From: Bacteroides sp. | GTDB taxonomy: Bacteria; Bacteroidota; Bacteroidia; Bacteroidales; Bacteroidaceae | Length of the DNA: 36,061 bases | Direction: 5' to 3' | NCBI GenBank assembly: GCA_017472925.1 | Contig: JAFUNS010000007.1 | Coordinates: 1 to 36,061, forward strand | In this document: positions 1 to 8,577 of the stretch, in pieces | Position numbering within the stretch: the first letter of the stretch is position 1 | Layout: each line of letters begins with the position of its first letter | The notes under the pieces: model-generated | Databases searched by the model: none | Told to the model about the DNA's origin: nothing | The model's input: the letters and a program-made list of their open reading frames with translations, nothing else | Position numbers and translations under genes: made by a program

Positions 1-48
1 AACAACGGCGGTAAGAACTTCAGAAAAAAGAAAAACAACAATCGCTAA
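1..48 (+). CDS. rpsC: 30S ribosomal protein S3, C-terminal end (partial)
   Basis: The first 48 bases read as an open frame of 15 residues, rich in Asn, Lys and Arg, ending in TAA, 21 bases before rplP. In bacterial S10 operons the gene directly upstream of rplP is rpsC, and Bacteroidetes S3 ends in a basic tail, so this is its 3' end. The rest lies outside the window. The call rests on gene order and tail composition, not on a recognisable domain. Confidence 0.8.
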   Translation, partial: NNGGKNFRKKKNNNR

Positions 49-69
49 CGAATTTGAATTTTAGGAGAT

Positions 70-504
70 ATGTTACAACCGAAAAAGACAAAATTCAGAA
101 GACAGCAGAAGGGCACCCAGAAGGGAAATGCTCAGAGAGGTAATCAGTTGGCTTTTGGCTCATTTGGTATCAAGTCTTTGGAAACTAAATGGATTACTGG
201 TCGTCAAATTGAAGCAGCCCGTATTGCTGTAACAAGATATATGCAACGTCAAGGACAGATTTGGATCCGTATTTTCCCGGATAAGCCAATCACTCGCAAG
301 CCTGCTGATGTACGTATGGGTAAAGGTAAGGGTAGTCCTGAAGGCTTCGTAGCACCTGTAACTCCAGGTCGTATTATCATCGAAGCTGAAGGTGTTCCTT
401 TTGAAGTAGCCAAAGAAGCATTGCGCCTTGCAGCACAGAAGCTTCCTGTTACTACTAAATTTATTGTTAGACGTGATTACGATGCTCAATCACAAAATGC
501 TTAA
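70..504 (+). CDS. rplP: 50S ribosomal protein L16
   Basis: L16 is a large-subunit protein near the peptidyl-transferase centre and the A-site tRNA elbow. The 144-residue product has the usual family length. It shows the basic N-terminus ([15 protein letters not shown]), the [20 protein letters not shown] core at about residues 56-75, and the [10 protein letters not shown] segment. It lies between rpsC and rpmC as in standard S10 operons. AGGAG sits only 2 bases before the ATG, too close for a normal Shine-Dalgarno spacing. The ORF on the opposite strand is a shadow. Confidence 0.97.
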   Translation: MLQPKKTKFRRQQKGTQKGNAQRGNQLAFGSFGIKSLETKWITGRQIEAARIAVTRYMQRQGQIWIRIFPDKPITRKPADVRMGKGKGSPEGFVAPVTPGRIIIEAEGVPFEVAKEALRLAAQKLPVTTKFIVRRDYDAQSQNA

Positions 505-509
505 TTATT

Positions 510-704
510 ATGAAGATTGCAGAAATTAGAGAAATAGCTACCAATGAATTGGCTGAAAGAATTCAGACAGAAGAAGCCAATTATAATCAAATGGTGTTGA
601 ATCATTCTATCTCTCCGCTTGATAATCCTGCTCAGATTAAGCAATTGCGCAGAACTATTGCACGTATGAAGACAGAATTGCGTCAGAGAGAACTTAACAA
701 ATAA
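510..704 (+). CDS. rpmC: 50S ribosomal protein L29
   Basis: L29 is a small helical large-subunit protein near the polypeptide exit tunnel, part of the docking site for chaperones and SRP. The product is 64 residues, the normal size. It has the helical hairpin pattern, beginning [18 protein letters not shown] and continuing [23 protein letters not shown]. It begins 5 bases after rplP and ends 2 to 11 bases before rpsQ, so it is part of one transcript. Confidence 0.96.
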   Translation: MKIAEIREIATNELAERIQTEEANYNQMVLNHSISPLDNPAQIKQLRRTIARMKTELRQRELNK

Positions 705-715
705 TAATGGTCCTC

Positions 716-973
716 ATGGAAGCTAGAAATTTAAGAAAAGAAAGAACTGGTGTTGTAGTAAGCAATAAGATGGATAAGACCATTGTTGTTGCAGCTAAGT
801 TTAAGGAAAAACACCCTATTTATGGTAAGTTCGTTTCTAAGACGAAGAAATACCATGCTCATGATGAAAAGAATGAATGTAATGTAGGTGATACAGTACA
901 AATCATGGAAACTCGTCCTTTGAGCAAAACTAAGAGATGGAGATTGGTTGAAATTGTAGAAAGAGCTAAGTAA
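716..973 (+). CDS. rpsQ: 30S ribosomal protein S17
   Basis: S17 is a primary 16S rRNA binder of OB-fold type. The core [18 protein letters not shown] and the C-terminal [20 protein letters not shown] are characteristic. Two in-frame ATGs exist, at 707 (88 residues) and 716 (85 residues, beginning [12 protein letters not shown]). I chose 716 because the family normally starts close to the RKERTG motif and the extra residues MVL add nothing conserved. Start 707 remains possible because it leaves only 2 bases after rpmC. Confidence 0.93.
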   Translation: MEARNLRKERTGVVVSNKMDKTIVVAAKFKEKHPIYGKFVSKTKKYHAHDEKNECNVGDTVQIMETRPLSKTKRWRLVEIVERAK

Positions 974-975
974 TT

Positions 976-1341
976 ATGATACAAGCAGAATCCAGACTTA
1001 CAGTATGTGATAACAGTGGCGCTAAAGAAGCTCTTTGTATCCGTGTATTGGGCGGTACAAAGAGACGCTACGCCTCTGTTGGGGATGTAATTGTTGTCTC
1101 TGTAAAGAGCGTCATCCCTTCAAGTGATGTTAAAAAAGGTGCAGTTTCAAAGGCTTTGATTGTACGTACTAAGAAAGAAATCCGTCGTGCTGATGGTTCT
1201 TACATTCGTTTTGATGATAATGCTTGCGTTTTGTTGAACAATGCAGGTGAAATTAGAGGAAGTCGTATCTTTGGCCCGGTAGCAAGAGAATTGCGTGCTG
1301 CTAACATGAAAGTGGTTTCATTGGCACCTGAAGTACTTTAA
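976..1341 (+). CDS. rplN: 50S ribosomal protein L14
   Basis: L14 binds 23S rRNA and forms an intersubunit bridge. The 121-residue product matches the usual length. It begins [20 protein letters not shown], the most conserved segment of the family, and carries [16 protein letters not shown] in the middle and [13 protein letters not shown] near the C-terminus. It follows rpsQ after 2 bases and precedes rplX by 20, the standard spc-operon position. Confidence 0.97.
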   Translation: MIQAESRLTVCDNSGAKEALCIRVLGGTKRRYASVGDVIVVSVKSVIPSSDVKKGAVSKALIVRTKKEIRRADGSYIRFDDNACVLLNNAGEIRGSRIFGPVARELRAANMKVVSLAPEVL

Positions 1342-1361
1342 TTTTGTTAAAGATTTAAGTA

Positions 1362-1685
1362 ATGAGTAAATTACATATTAAGAAAGGCGATACAGTTTAC
1401 GTAAACTCTGGTGAAGACAAGGGTAAAACTGGCCGCGTGTTGAAAGTTCTTGTTAAAGAAGGACGCGCTTTCGTTGAAGGTATCAATATGGTATCAAAGA
1501 GTACCAAACCTAATGCAAAGAATCCTCAGGGAGGTATTATTAAGCAAGAAGCTGCTATTCATATCTCTAACTTGAATGTGGTTGACCCAAAGACAGGTAA
1601 GCCGACACGTGTGGGAAGAAGAGAAAGTTCTGATGGAAGAACATTTGTTCGTTATGCTAAAAAATCAGGAGAGGAGATTAAATAA
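1362..1685 (+). CDS. rplX: 50S ribosomal protein L24
   Basis: L24 is an assembly-initiating 23S rRNA binder with an N-terminal KOW motif, seen here as [21 protein letters not shown] (about residues 6-26). The 107-residue length is normal. Its stop codon shares one base with the start of rplE (TAATG at 1683-1687), which suggests translational coupling. The last codons also supply an AGGAGA element at a useful distance before the rplE start. Confidence 0.96.
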   Translation: MSKLHIKKGDTVYVNSGEDKGKTGRVLKVLVKEGRAFVEGINMVSKSTKPNAKNPQGGIIKQEAAIHISNLNVVDPKTGKPTRVGRRESSDGRTFVRYAKKSGEEIK

Positions 1686-2242
1686 TGAGTAATACTGCTA
1701 GCCTTAAGAAAGAATATGCAGAGCGCATTGCTCCTGCATTGAAGAATCAGTTCCAATATTCTTCAACTATGCAGATTCCTGTACTCAAGAAGATTGTTAT
1801 CAATCAAGGTTTGGGTATGGCTGTTGCTGATAAGAAGATTATTGAAGTTGCTATTAATGAGTTGACAGCAATTACTGGTCAGAAAGCTGTAGCTACCATT
1901 TCAAAGAAAGACATCGCTAACTTTAAGTTGCGTAAAAAGATGCCTATCGGTGTTATGGTAACTTTGCGTCGTGAAAGAATGTATGAATTCCTTGAAAAGT
2001 TGGTTCGCGTTGCTTTGCCACGTATCCGTGACTTCAAGGGTATCAACAGTAAATTTGACGGAAGAGGTAACTATACTTTGGGTATTGAAGAACAAATCAT
2101 CTTCCCGGAAATCAATATTGACAGCATTACACGTATCTTGGGTATGAATATTACATTTGTAACTTCAGCCAATACAGATGAAGAAGGTTATGCTTTGTTG
2201 AAGGAATTTGGTTTACCATTTAAAAACTCTAAAAAAGACTAA
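1685..2242 (+). CDS. rplE: 50S ribosomal protein L5
   Basis: L5 is a 5S rRNA-binding protein of the central protuberance. The 185-residue product has the typical [13 protein letters not shown] motif (about residues 32-44), the [20 protein letters not shown] segment and the conserved C-terminal [20 protein letters not shown]. The start overlaps the rplX stop by one base, with AGGAGA about 7 bases upstream inside rplX, so re-initiation by terminating ribosomes is likely. Confidence 0.97.
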   Translation: MSNTASLKKEYAERIAPALKNQFQYSSTMQIPVLKKIVINQGLGMAVADKKIIEVAINELTAITGQKAVATISKKDIANFKLRKKMPIGVMVTLRRERMYEFLEKLVRVALPRIRDFKGINSKFDGRGNYTLGIEEQIIFPEINIDSITRILGMNITFVTSANTDEEGYALLKEFGLPFKNSKKD

Positions 2243-2248
2243 TATATT

Positions 2249-2548
2249 ATGGCAAAAGAATCAATGAAGGCTCGTGAAGTGAAGAGAGCCAAACTTGTAG
2301 CCAAATATGCTGAAAAACGTGCTGCGTTGAAGAAGATTGTCAATACAGGTGATCCTGTAGAAGCTTTTGAAGCTGCTCAGAAATTGCAGGCAATTCCTAA
2401 GAACGCCAATCCGATTCGTTTGCACAACCGTTGTAAGTTGACTGGACGTCCTAAGGGTTACATTCGTCAGTTCGGAATCTCAAGAATTCAGTTCCGCGAA
2501 ATGGCATCTAACGGTTTGATTCCAGGCGTAAAGAAAGCAAGCTGGTAA
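2249..2548 (+). CDS. rpsN: 30S ribosomal protein S14 (zinc-free form)
   Basis: S14 binds the 16S rRNA 3' domain of the small-subunit head. The 99-residue product ends with [20 protein letters not shown] followed by a conserved KKASW tail. It has only a single Cys and no CxxC pairs, so it is the longer form that does not bind zinc. It starts 6 bases after rplE. A 58-base AT-rich gap follows, holding only a weak 5-bp stem (TCAGG/CCTGA, 2571-2585). Confidence 0.96.
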   Translation: MAKESMKAREVKRAKLVAKYAEKRAALKKIVNTGDPVEAFEAAQKLQAIPKNANPIRLHNRCKLTGRPKGYIRQFGISRIQFREMASNGLIPGVKKASW

Positions 2549-2606
2549 ATTCTTTTTATTTTAAATATTGTCAGGGCAGTCCTGATTAATTTAATTTTTA
2601 ATTTAT

Positions 2607-3002
2607 ATGACAGATCCAATCGCAGATTATCTCACCAGATTGAGAAATGCAATTAGTGCAAAGCACAGAGTAGTTGAAGTGCCTGCCTCAAATTTGAAGA
2701 AGGAAATCACTAAGATCCTTTTTGATCAAGGCTACATTCTGAACTACAAGTTTGTTGAAGATGGTCCTCAAGGTACTATCAAAGTGGCTTTGAAGTATGA
2801 CTCAGTGAACAAAGTTAATGCAATCAAGAAGTTGATTCGTGTATCATCTCCAGGTTTGCGTCAGTACACTGGTTACAAAGACATGCCGAGAGTAATTAAC
2901 GGTTTAGGTATTGCTATAATATCTACTTCCAAAGGTGTAATGACTAACAAGCAGGCTGCTGAATTGAAAATCGGTGGTGAAGTGCTTTGTTATGTATATT
3001 AA
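2607..3002 (+). CDS. rpsH: 30S ribosomal protein S8
   Basis: S8 is a primary binder of the 16S rRNA central domain and, in E. coli, the translational repressor of the spc operon. The 131-residue product starts MTDPIADYLTRLRNAI and ends with GVMTNKQAAELKIGGEVLCYVY, both hallmark segments. The 58-base gap before it is larger than most gaps in the operon. I see no convincing S8-binding helix there beyond the 5-bp hairpin at 2571-2585, so regulation at this site is not claimed. Confidence 0.97.
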   Translation: MTDPIADYLTRLRNAISAKHRVVEVPASNLKKEITKILFDQGYILNYKFVEDGPQGTIKVALKYDSVNKVNAIKKLIRVSSPGLRQYTGYKDMPRVINGLGIAIISTSKGVMTNKQAAELKIGGEVLCYVY

Positions 3003-3016
3003 TAGGAGGATAAGCA

Positions 3017-3586
3017 ATGTCAAGAATAGGAAAATTGCCAATCAGTATCCCTGCTGGAGTTACAGTAACTCTTAAGGATAACGAAGTGACCGTTAAGGGC
3101 CCAAAAGGTGAACTTACTCAGTATGTAAATCCTGCTATCAATGTAGAAATTGAGAATGGCCAGGTGGTGTTGAAGGAAAATGAAAATGAAATGTTGGATA
3201 ACCAAAAACAACGTCATGCTTTCCACGGTTTGTACCGTGCACTTATTAACAATATGGTTATCGGTGTTTCGCAAGGTTATAAGAAGGAACTGGAACTTGT
3301 CGGTGTAGGTTACCGTGCTTCAAACAATGGTAATATCATTGATTTCTCTTTGGGTTATACTCATAGTATTATCATGCAGTTGCCTGCTGAAATCAAGGTA
3401 GAAACTAAATCAGAAAGAAATAAGAATCCTCTTATTATATTGGAATCTTGCGACAAACAATTGCTCGGCTTGGTTTGTGCAAAAATTCGTTCTTTCCGTA
3501 AACCAGAACCTTATAAGGGTAAAGGTATTAAGTTTGTTGGCGAAGAAATTCGTAGAAAGTCTGGTAAGTCGGCCGGTGCTAAATAA
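3017..3586 (+). CDS. rplF: 50S ribosomal protein L6
   Basis: L6 lies near the factor-binding site of the large subunit. The 189-residue product has the N-terminal MSRIGKLPISIPAGVTV, the duplicated L6 fold, and the C-terminal signature PEPYKGKGIKFVGEEIRRKSGKS. The start is supported by a strong AGGAGG at 3004-3009, 7 bases before the ATG. This is notable because most genes in this operon lack such a site. Confidence 0.97.
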   Translation: MSRIGKLPISIPAGVTVTLKDNEVTVKGPKGELTQYVNPAINVEIENGQVVLKENENEMLDNQKQRHAFHGLYRALINNMVIGVSQGYKKELELVGVGYRASNNGNIIDFSLGYTHSIIMQLPAEIKVETKSERNKNPLIILESCDKQLLGLVCAKIRSFRKPEPYKGKGIKFVGEEIRRKSGKSAGAK

Positions 3587-3610
3587 TTTACATCCTAAAA
3601 TTGTATTATC

Positions 3611-3952
3611 ATGACAACAAAGATCGAAAGACGAATTAAGATTAAATATAGCGTACGCAATAAGGTTTCAGGTACTACTGAACGTCCGCGTATGAGTGTG
3701 TTTAGAAGTAACAAGCAGATTTACGTTCAAGTTATCGATGACTTGTCAGGCAAGACATTGGCTTCTGCATCTTCTTTGGGAATGGAAGCTATGCCTAAGA
3801 AAGAACAAGCTGCTAAGGTTGGTGAACTGATTGCCAAGAAGGCTCAGGAAGCTGGTATTACATCTGTAGTATTCGACCGTAATGGTTACTTGTATCATGG
3901 GAGAATCAAAGAAGTAGCTGATGCTGCTCGTAATGGTGGACTTAAATTTTAA
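3611..3952 (+). CDS. rplR: 50S ribosomal protein L18
   Basis: L18 binds 5S rRNA together with L5 and L25. The 113-residue product has the basic N-terminus, the motif [21 protein letters not shown] at about residues 24-44, and the conserved end [22 protein letters not shown]. It lies between rplF and rpsE as in other spc operons, with a 24-base upstream gap and 6 bases to rpsE. Confidence 0.96.
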   Translation: MTTKIERRIKIKYSVRNKVSGTTERPRMSVFRSNKQIYVQVIDDLSGKTLASASSLGMEAMPKKEQAAKVGELIAKKAQEAGITSVVFDRNGYLYHGRIKEVADAARNGGLKF

Positions 3953-3958
3953 TCAACT

Positions 3959-4474
3959 ATGGCAGTTAATAATAGAGTTAAGATAACTAACGATATAGAA
4001 TTAAAAGACAGATTGGTTGCTATCAACCGTGTTACTAAGGTAACTAAAGGTGGTAGAACATTCAGCTTCTCTGCAATTGTCGTTGTTGGAAACGAAGATG
4101 GTATCATTGGTTGGGGCCTTGGTAAAGCTGGTGAAGTAACAGCAGCTATCGCTAAGGGTGTTGAAGCCGCTAAGAAGAACTTGACTCGTGTTCCTGTTTT
4201 GAAGGGTACAGTTCCTCACGAACAATCTGCTAAGTTCGGTGGTGCAGAAGTGTTTATCAAGCCTGCTTCTACCGGTACTGGTGTTGTGGCTGGTGGTGCT
4301 ATGCGTGCCGTTCTTGAAAGTGTTGGTATCACAGACGTTTTGGCTAAGTCAAAAGGTTCTTCTAACCCACACAATTTGGTGAAAGCTACTATCCTTGCTT
4401 TGGGTGAAATGAGAGATGCTCGTATGGTTGCCCAGAATAGAGGTGTAAGTATGGAAAAAGTATTTAGAGGATAA
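3959..4474 (+). CDS. rpsE: 30S ribosomal protein S5
   Basis: S5 contributes to decoding accuracy and mRNA unwinding at the entry channel. The 171-residue product contains the N-terminal double-stranded-RNA-binding domain with [18 protein letters not shown] and [10 protein letters not shown], followed by the C-terminal domain with [20 protein letters not shown]. Length and order are standard. The end of the gene runs into the AGGAGG that serves rpmD. Confidence 0.97.
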   Translation: MAVNNRVKITNDIELKDRLVAINRVTKVTKGGRTFSFSAIVVVGNEDGIIGWGLGKAGEVTAAIAKGVEAAKKNLTRVPVLKGTVPHEQSAKFGGAEVFIKPASTGTGVVAGGAMRAVLESVGITDVLAKSKGSSNPHNLVKATILALGEMRDARMVAQNRGVSMEKVFRG

Positions 4475-4483
4475 GGAGGAATT

Positions 4484-4660
4484 ATGTCAACTATTAAGAT
4501 TAAACAAGTAAAGAGTAGAATTGGTGCTCCTGCTGATCAGAAGAGAGTACTTGATGCACTGGGACTTCGTAAGATGAATCGTGTGGTTGAACACGAAGAA
4601 ACTCCTTCAATTCTTGGTATGGTAAAGAAGGTTAGTCACCTTGTAGCCATTGTTAAGTAA
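4484..4660 (+). CDS. rpmD: 50S ribosomal protein L30
   Basis: A short frame of 58 residues reads MSTIKIKQVKSRIGAPADQK and continues through LDALGLRKMNRVV to a C-terminal HLVAIVK. This is the compact bacterial L30 pattern, with the conserved LGL-K-N core. AGGAGG at 4474-4479 lies 4 bases before the ATG. The gene sits between rpsE and rplO, its standard place. Confidence 0.96.
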   Translation: MSTIKIKQVKSRIGAPADQKRVLDALGLRKMNRVVEHEETPSILGMVKKVSHLVAIVK

Positions 4661-4689
4661 TTCATTGTTAATAATAAATTAATTACGAT

Positions 4690-5136
4690 ATGAATTTAAG
4701 TAATTTAAAGCCTGCTGAAGGATCTACACAGACCAGAAAAAGAATTGGCCGTGGTCCAGGTTCTGGTTTAGGTGGTACTTCTACAAGAGGTCATAAAGGT
4801 GCGAAGTCAAGATCTGGTTATAAGAAAAAGATCGGTTTTGAAGGTGGTCAGATGCCTCTTCAACGTCGTGTACCTAAATTTGGTTTCAAGAATATCAACC
4901 GTGTAGAATATAAAGCCATTAATTTGGATACTATCCAAGCTCTTGCCGAAGCTAAGAATTTAGTGAAGGTTGGTTTGAATGACTTTGTAGAAGCTGGTTA
5001 TGTTTCTTCTAACCAGTTGGTAAAAGTATTGGGTAACGGTAGCTTGACTGCTAAGCTTGAAGTAGAAGCAAATGCTTTCTCTAAGAGTGCAGTTGCAGCA
5101 ATCGAAGCTGTAGGTGGTAATGCAGTAAAACTCTGA
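4690..5136 (+). CDS. rplO: 50S ribosomal protein L15
   Basis: L15 is a late-assembly 23S rRNA binder. The 148-residue product begins [12 protein letters not shown], followed by the very basic glycine-rich arm [20 protein letters not shown] and the motif [18 protein letters not shown]. It ends 4 bases before secY, and this coupling to secY is a widespread feature of spc operons. Confidence 0.97.
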   Translation: MNLSNLKPAEGSTQTRKRIGRGPGSGLGGTSTRGHKGAKSRSGYKKKIGFEGGQMPLQRRVPKFGFKNINRVEYKAINLDTIQALAEAKNLVKVGLNDFVEAGYVSSNQLVKVLGNGSLTAKLEVEANAFSKSAVAAIEAVGGNAVKL

Positions 5137-5140
5137 TTCA

Positions 5141-6487
5141 ATGAGAAAATCTATTGAAACATTAAAGAATATATGGAAAATTGAGGATCTGAGACAAAGG
5201 ATCCTCATAACCATATTATTTGTTGCAATTTATCGGTTTGGATCTTATGTGGTTCTACCAGGTATTAACCCTGCAATGTTGACTCAGTTGCATCAACAAA
5301 CAAGTGAAGGTTTGTTGGCTCTGTTGAACATGTTCTCAGGTGGAGCTTTTTCCAATGCTTCTATTTTTGCATTGGGAATTATGCCGTATATCTCGGCATC
5401 AATTGTTATACAGCTTTTAGCGATTGCTGTTCCCTACTTTCAGAAAATCCAACGTGAAGGTGAAAGTGGCCGACGCAAAATTAATCAGTATACTCGTATA
5501 TTGACAATTGCTATTTTATTTGTTCAAGCTCCTTCTTATTTGATGAACTTGAAAATGCAGGCAGGACCGTCACTTAATGCTTCATTAGATTGGACAGTCT
5601 TCATTATTACTTCTACAATCATCTTGGCTGCAGGTAGTATGTTTATCTTGTGGTTAGGTGAAAGAATCACTGACAAGGGTATCGGTAATGGTATTTCTTT
5701 CATTATCTTGATTGGTATCATTGCTCGTTTGCCACAGTCTTTGTTCCAAGAAGTAGTTTCTCGTCTTTCTTCTCCAGGTGCAGGTGGTATCGTTATGTTC
5801 TTGCTTGAAATTGTATTCTTGCTGTTCGTTATTGCATTTGCCATTATGTTGGTGCGTGGCGTACGTAAGGTGCCCGTACAATATGCTAAGCGTATTGTTG
5901 GTAATAAGCAGTATGGTGGTGCTCGCCAATACATACCATTGAAAGTGAATGCAGCTAATGTAATGCCTATCATCTTTGCTCAAGCAATTATGTTTATTCC
6001 TATTACTTTGGTTGGTTTCTCTGATGCAGCTAATGCTAGTGGTATTGTACGTGCTTTGGTAGATCATACAAGCTTCGGGTATAATTTTGTATTTGCTTTG
6101 TTGATTATATTATTTACATATTTCTACACTGCAATTACAATCAATCCTACCCAGATGGCAGAAGATATGAAGAGAAATAATGGCTTTATTCCAGGAATTA
6201 AGCCAGGTAAGAATACAGCTGAGTATATAGATACGATTATGTCTCGTATTACTTTGCCAGGTTCTATTTTCTTGGCTATTGTAGCCATTCTTCCTGCTTT
6301 TGCAGGTTTGTTTGGTGTTCAAGCTGAGTTTGCACAATTCTTCGGTGGTACATCATTGTTGATTCTCGTGGGAGTTGTATTGGATACTCTCCAACAAGTA
6401 GAAAGTCACTTGTTGATGCGCCATTATGACGGACTTTTGAGCTCCGGTAGAATTCAGGGACGTTCAGCAAATGTTGCTGCCTATTAA
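5141..6487 (+). CDS. secY: Protein translocase subunit SecY
   Basis: SecY is the channel subunit of the SecYEG translocon in the inner membrane. The 448-residue product has about ten hydrophobic segments. Signatures include the first transmembrane segment after LRQRILITILFVAIYRFGSY, the plug region GGAFSNASIFALGIMPYISA, GERITDKGIGNGISFIILIG, and the C-terminal DTLQQVESHLLMRHYDGLL. map follows directly, without an adk gene between, which is the Bacteroidetes arrangement. Confidence 0.98.
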   Translation: MRKSIETLKNIWKIEDLRQRILITILFVAIYRFGSYVVLPGINPAMLTQLHQQTSEGLLALLNMFSGGAFSNASIFALGIMPYISASIVIQLLAIAVPYFQKIQREGESGRRKINQYTRILTIAILFVQAPSYLMNLKMQAGPSLNASLDWTVFIITSTIILAAGSMFILWLGERITDKGIGNGISFIILIGIIARLPQSLFQEVVSRLSSPGAGGIVMFLLEIVFLLFVIAFAIMLVRGVRKVPVQYAKRIVGNKQYGGARQYIPLKVNAANVMPIIFAQAIMFIPITLVGFSDAANASGIVRALVDHTSFGYNFVFALLIILFTYFYTAITINPTQMAEDMKRNNGFIPGIKPGKNTAEYIDTIMSRITLPGSIFLAIVAILPAFAGLFGVQAEFAQFFGGTSLLILVGVVLDTLQQVESHLLMRHYDGLLSSGRIQGRSANVAAY

Positions 6488-6498
6488 TTAAGTCTAAG

Positions 6499-7296
6499 AT
6501 GATATTTCTTAAGACAGATGATGAAATAGAGCTTCTTCGTCAGAGTAATCTACTTGTTGGTAGAACTCTGGCTGAAGTAGCGAAAATGATAAAACCGGGT
6601 GTTACAACTCGAGAACTGGATAAGGTTGCCGAAGAGTTTATTAGAGATAATGGTGCTATTCCAACCTTTAAAGGATTTCCGAATCCAAATGGTTCTCCAT
6701 TTCCTTGTACATTATGTACATCAGTGAATGATCAGGTTGTGCATGGTATACCAAATGATATTCCTTTGAAAGAAGGAGATATTGTTTCTGTAGATTGTGG
6801 TACATACTTGAACGGTTTTTGTGGCGACTCTGCTTATACTTTCTGTGTAGGTGAAGTTGCTTCCGAAATTAAACAATTGCTGAAGATTACTAAAGAGGCA
6901 TTGTATTTGGGTATTGAAAATGCTGTTCATGGTAAGAGATTGGGTGATATAGGTTATGCGGTGCAAAATCATTGTGAAGCTAATGCCTATGGTGTTGTAA
7001 GAGAATTTGTGGGACATGGTATTGGTAAAGAGATGCATGAAGAACCACAAGTACCCAATTATGGTAAAAGAGGTTATGGCACTTTATTGAAGAAAGGTAT
7101 GTGTCTTGCTATTGAGCCGATGATAACACAGGGTAACCGCCAAATATTGTTGGAACGAGATGGTTGGACCATACGGACAAGAGATGGAAAATGTGCCGCT
7201 CACTTTGAACATACAGTTGCTGTAAGGCAAGGTAAAGTTGATATATTATCATCATTTGAATATATAGAACAAGTATTAGGAGATAAAGCAATTTAA
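6499..7296 (+). CDS. map: Type I methionine aminopeptidase
   Basis: This metalloenzyme removes the initiator Met from nascent proteins. The 265-residue pita-bread fold shows the expected metal ligands: D in [17 protein letters not shown] (two Asp), H in [16 protein letters not shown] in CLAIEPMI, and E in [10 protein letters not shown]. There is no N-terminal zinc-finger extension. It starts 11 bases after secY and ends 1 base before infA, so export, N-terminal processing and initiation genes share one transcript. Confidence 0.97.
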   Translation: MIFLKTDDEIELLRQSNLLVGRTLAEVAKMIKPGVTTRELDKVAEEFIRDNGAIPTFKGFPNPNGSPFPCTLCTSVNDQVVHGIPNDIPLKEGDIVSVDCGTYLNGFCGDSAYTFCVGEVASEIKQLLKITKEALYLGIENAVHGKRLGDIGYAVQNHCEANAYGVVREFVGHGIGKEMHEEPQVPNYGKRGYGTLLKKGMCLAIEPMITQGNRQILLERDGWTIRTRDGKCAAHFEHTVAVRQGKVDILSSFEYIEQVLGDKAI

Positions 7297-7297
7297 T

Positions 7298-7516
7298 ATG
7301 GCGAAGCAATCTGCAATAGAACAAGATGGAGTTATCGTAGAAGCATTGTCGAATGCAATGTTTCGTGTTGAACTGGAGAACGGGCATGAGATTACAGCTC
7401 ATATCTCTGGTAAGATGAGAATGCATTACATTAAAATATTACCCGGAGATAAGGTAAGAGTAGAGATGTCTCCTTATGACTTATCTAAAGGAAGAATCGT
7501 ATTTAGATACAAATAA
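7298..7516 (+). CDS. infA: Translation initiation factor IF-1
   Basis: IF-1 occupies the ribosomal A site during initiation. The 72-residue OB-fold protein reads [20 protein letters not shown] and contains [20 protein letters not shown] and [20 protein letters not shown], the conserved core of the family. It lies 1 base after map and 13 bases before rpmJ. Confidence 0.97.
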   Translation: MAKQSAIEQDGVIVEALSNAMFRVELENGHEITAHISGKMRMHYIKILPGDKVRVEMSPYDLSKGRIVFRYK

Positions 7517-7529
7517 AAAGATATAAGAT

Positions 7530-7646
7530 ATGAAAGTAAGAGCATCATTAAAGAAACGTACACCGGAATGTAAGATCGTAAGACGTAATGGCCGTTTGTA
7601 TGTTATTAACAAGAAAAATCCTAAGTATAAACAACGTCAAGGATAA
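7530..7646 (+). CDS. rpmJ: 50S ribosomal protein L36 (zinc-free form)
   Basis: A 38-residue frame begins [20 protein letters not shown] and ends [10 protein letters not shown]. Start, end and length are those of L36. Only one Cys is present, and the Cys/Cys/Cys/His set of zinc-binding L36 is missing, so this is the zinc-independent form. Its position between infA and rpsM is standard. Confidence 0.96.
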   Translation: MKVRASLKKRTPECKIVRRNGRLYVINKKNPKYKQRQG

Positions 7647-7651
7647 TTTAT

Positions 7652-7659
7652 TATTTTTG
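7652..7659 (+). promoter_or_regulatory. Possible internal promoter -7 box for rpsM-rplQ
   Basis: TATTTTTG matches the Bacteroidetes -7 consensus TAnnTTTG and lies 20 bases before the rpsM start. There is no clear TTTG at -33. It also sits inside an AT-rich near-palindrome, so a chance match is possible. Confidence 0.3.
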
Positions 7660-7679
7660 CAAAAAAAATAATTTAGTAT

Positions 7680-8060
7680 ATGGCTATAAGAATAGTTGGT
7701 GTAGATTTGCCTCAGAATAAGAGAGGCGAGATTGCGTTGACCTATGTATATGGTATTGGACGCAGCAGTTCAGCAAAGATTTTGGATAAGGCTGGTGTTG
7801 ATAGAGACTTGAAGGTTAAGGACTGGACAGATGATCAGGCAGCTAAGATTCGTGAGATTATTGGTGCTGAATATAAAGTAGAAGGTGATCTTCGTTCAGA
7901 AGTGCAATTGAACATTAAGCGATTAATGGATATCGGTTGCTATCGTGGTGTTCGTCACCGTATCGGTTTGCCGGTTCGCGGTCAAAGCACTAAGAACAAT
8001 GCCCGTACACGTAAGGGTAGAAAGAAAACTGTTGCAAATAAGAAAAAAGCTACTAAATAA
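7680..8060 (+). CDS. rpsM: 30S ribosomal protein S13
   Basis: S13 lies in the small-subunit head and contacts tRNA and the intersubunit bridges. The 126-residue product has [20 protein letters not shown], the helix-two-turn-helix region with [12 protein letters not shown], and the C-terminal [20 protein letters not shown]. It is the first gene of the alpha-operon segment (rpsM-rpsK-rpsD-rpoA-rplQ), 33 bases after rpmJ. Confidence 0.97.
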   Translation: MAIRIVGVDLPQNKRGEIALTYVYGIGRSSSAKILDKAGVDRDLKVKDWTDDQAAKIREIIGAEYKVEGDLRSEVQLNIKRLMDIGCYRGVRHRIGLPVRGQSTKNNARTRKGRKKTVANKKKATK

Positions 8061-8071
8061 TAATTGTTGAT

Positions 8072-8461
8072 ATGGCAAAAAAAACAGTCGCAGCTAAGAA
8101 AAGAAATGTGAAGGTTGATGCTAATGGACAATTGCATGTTCATTCTTCATTCAACAACATCATTGTTTCTTTGGCAAATAGTGAAGGTCAGATTATTTCT
8201 TGGTCTTCTGCAGGTAAGATGGGATTTAGAGGTTCTAAGAAGAACACTCCTTATGCAGCTCAGATGGCTGCACAAGATTGCGCTAAAGTAGCGTATGATC
8301 TTGGCCTGAGAAAGGTGAAAGCTTATGTTAAGGGTCCTGGTAACGGACGTGAGTCTGCAATCAGAACTATACATGGAGCAGGTATTGAAGTTACTGAGAT
8401 TATCGATGTAACTCCACTTCCACACAATGGTTGTCGTCCTCCAAAGAGAAGAAGAGTATAA
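8072..8461 (+). CDS. rpsK: 30S ribosomal protein S11
   Basis: S11 is a platform protein of the small subunit near the mRNA exit. The 129-residue product contains [20 protein letters not shown], the [14 protein letters not shown] segment, and a C-terminus ending THIS-type [16 protein letters not shown]. It follows rpsM after 11 bases. A gap of 116 bases then separates it from rpsD, the largest in the block. Confidence 0.97.
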   Translation: MAKKTVAAKKRNVKVDANGQLHVHSSFNNIIVSLANSEGQIISWSSAGKMGFRGSKKNTPYAAQMAAQDCAKVAYDLGLRKVKAYVKGPGNGRESAIRTIHGAGIEVTEIIDVTPLPHNGCRPPKRRRV

Positions 8462-8484
8462 TAGATAACCCATTTTTTATGAAA

Positions 8485-8545
8485 CTTGATTTTGTTAATA
8501 ATGGATTGCACTTCCTTTCTGTAATCGCGGCTGCAACAAATTAAG
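8485..8545 (+). ncRNA. Candidate structured leader upstream of rpsD
   Basis: In the 116-base gap between rpsK and rpsD the RNA can fold into two stacked helices. The outer one pairs CTTGATTTTGTT (8485-8496) with AACAAATTAAG (8535-8545), with one bulged U and one GU pair. The inner one pairs GATTGCA (8504-8510) with TGTAATC (8520-8526) around a 9-base loop. S4 is a known translational autoregulator in other bacteria, so a cis-regulatory role is plausible. That role is inferred from the fold and the position only. Confidence 0.45.
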
Positions 8546-8577
8546 TTCATTAATAACAATTAAATTAAGAAATAGAT

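Noticed and set aside
2549-2606. S8-responsive regulatory site before rpsH
   Set aside because: Only a 5-bp hairpin is present, and I could not match an S8-binding helix.
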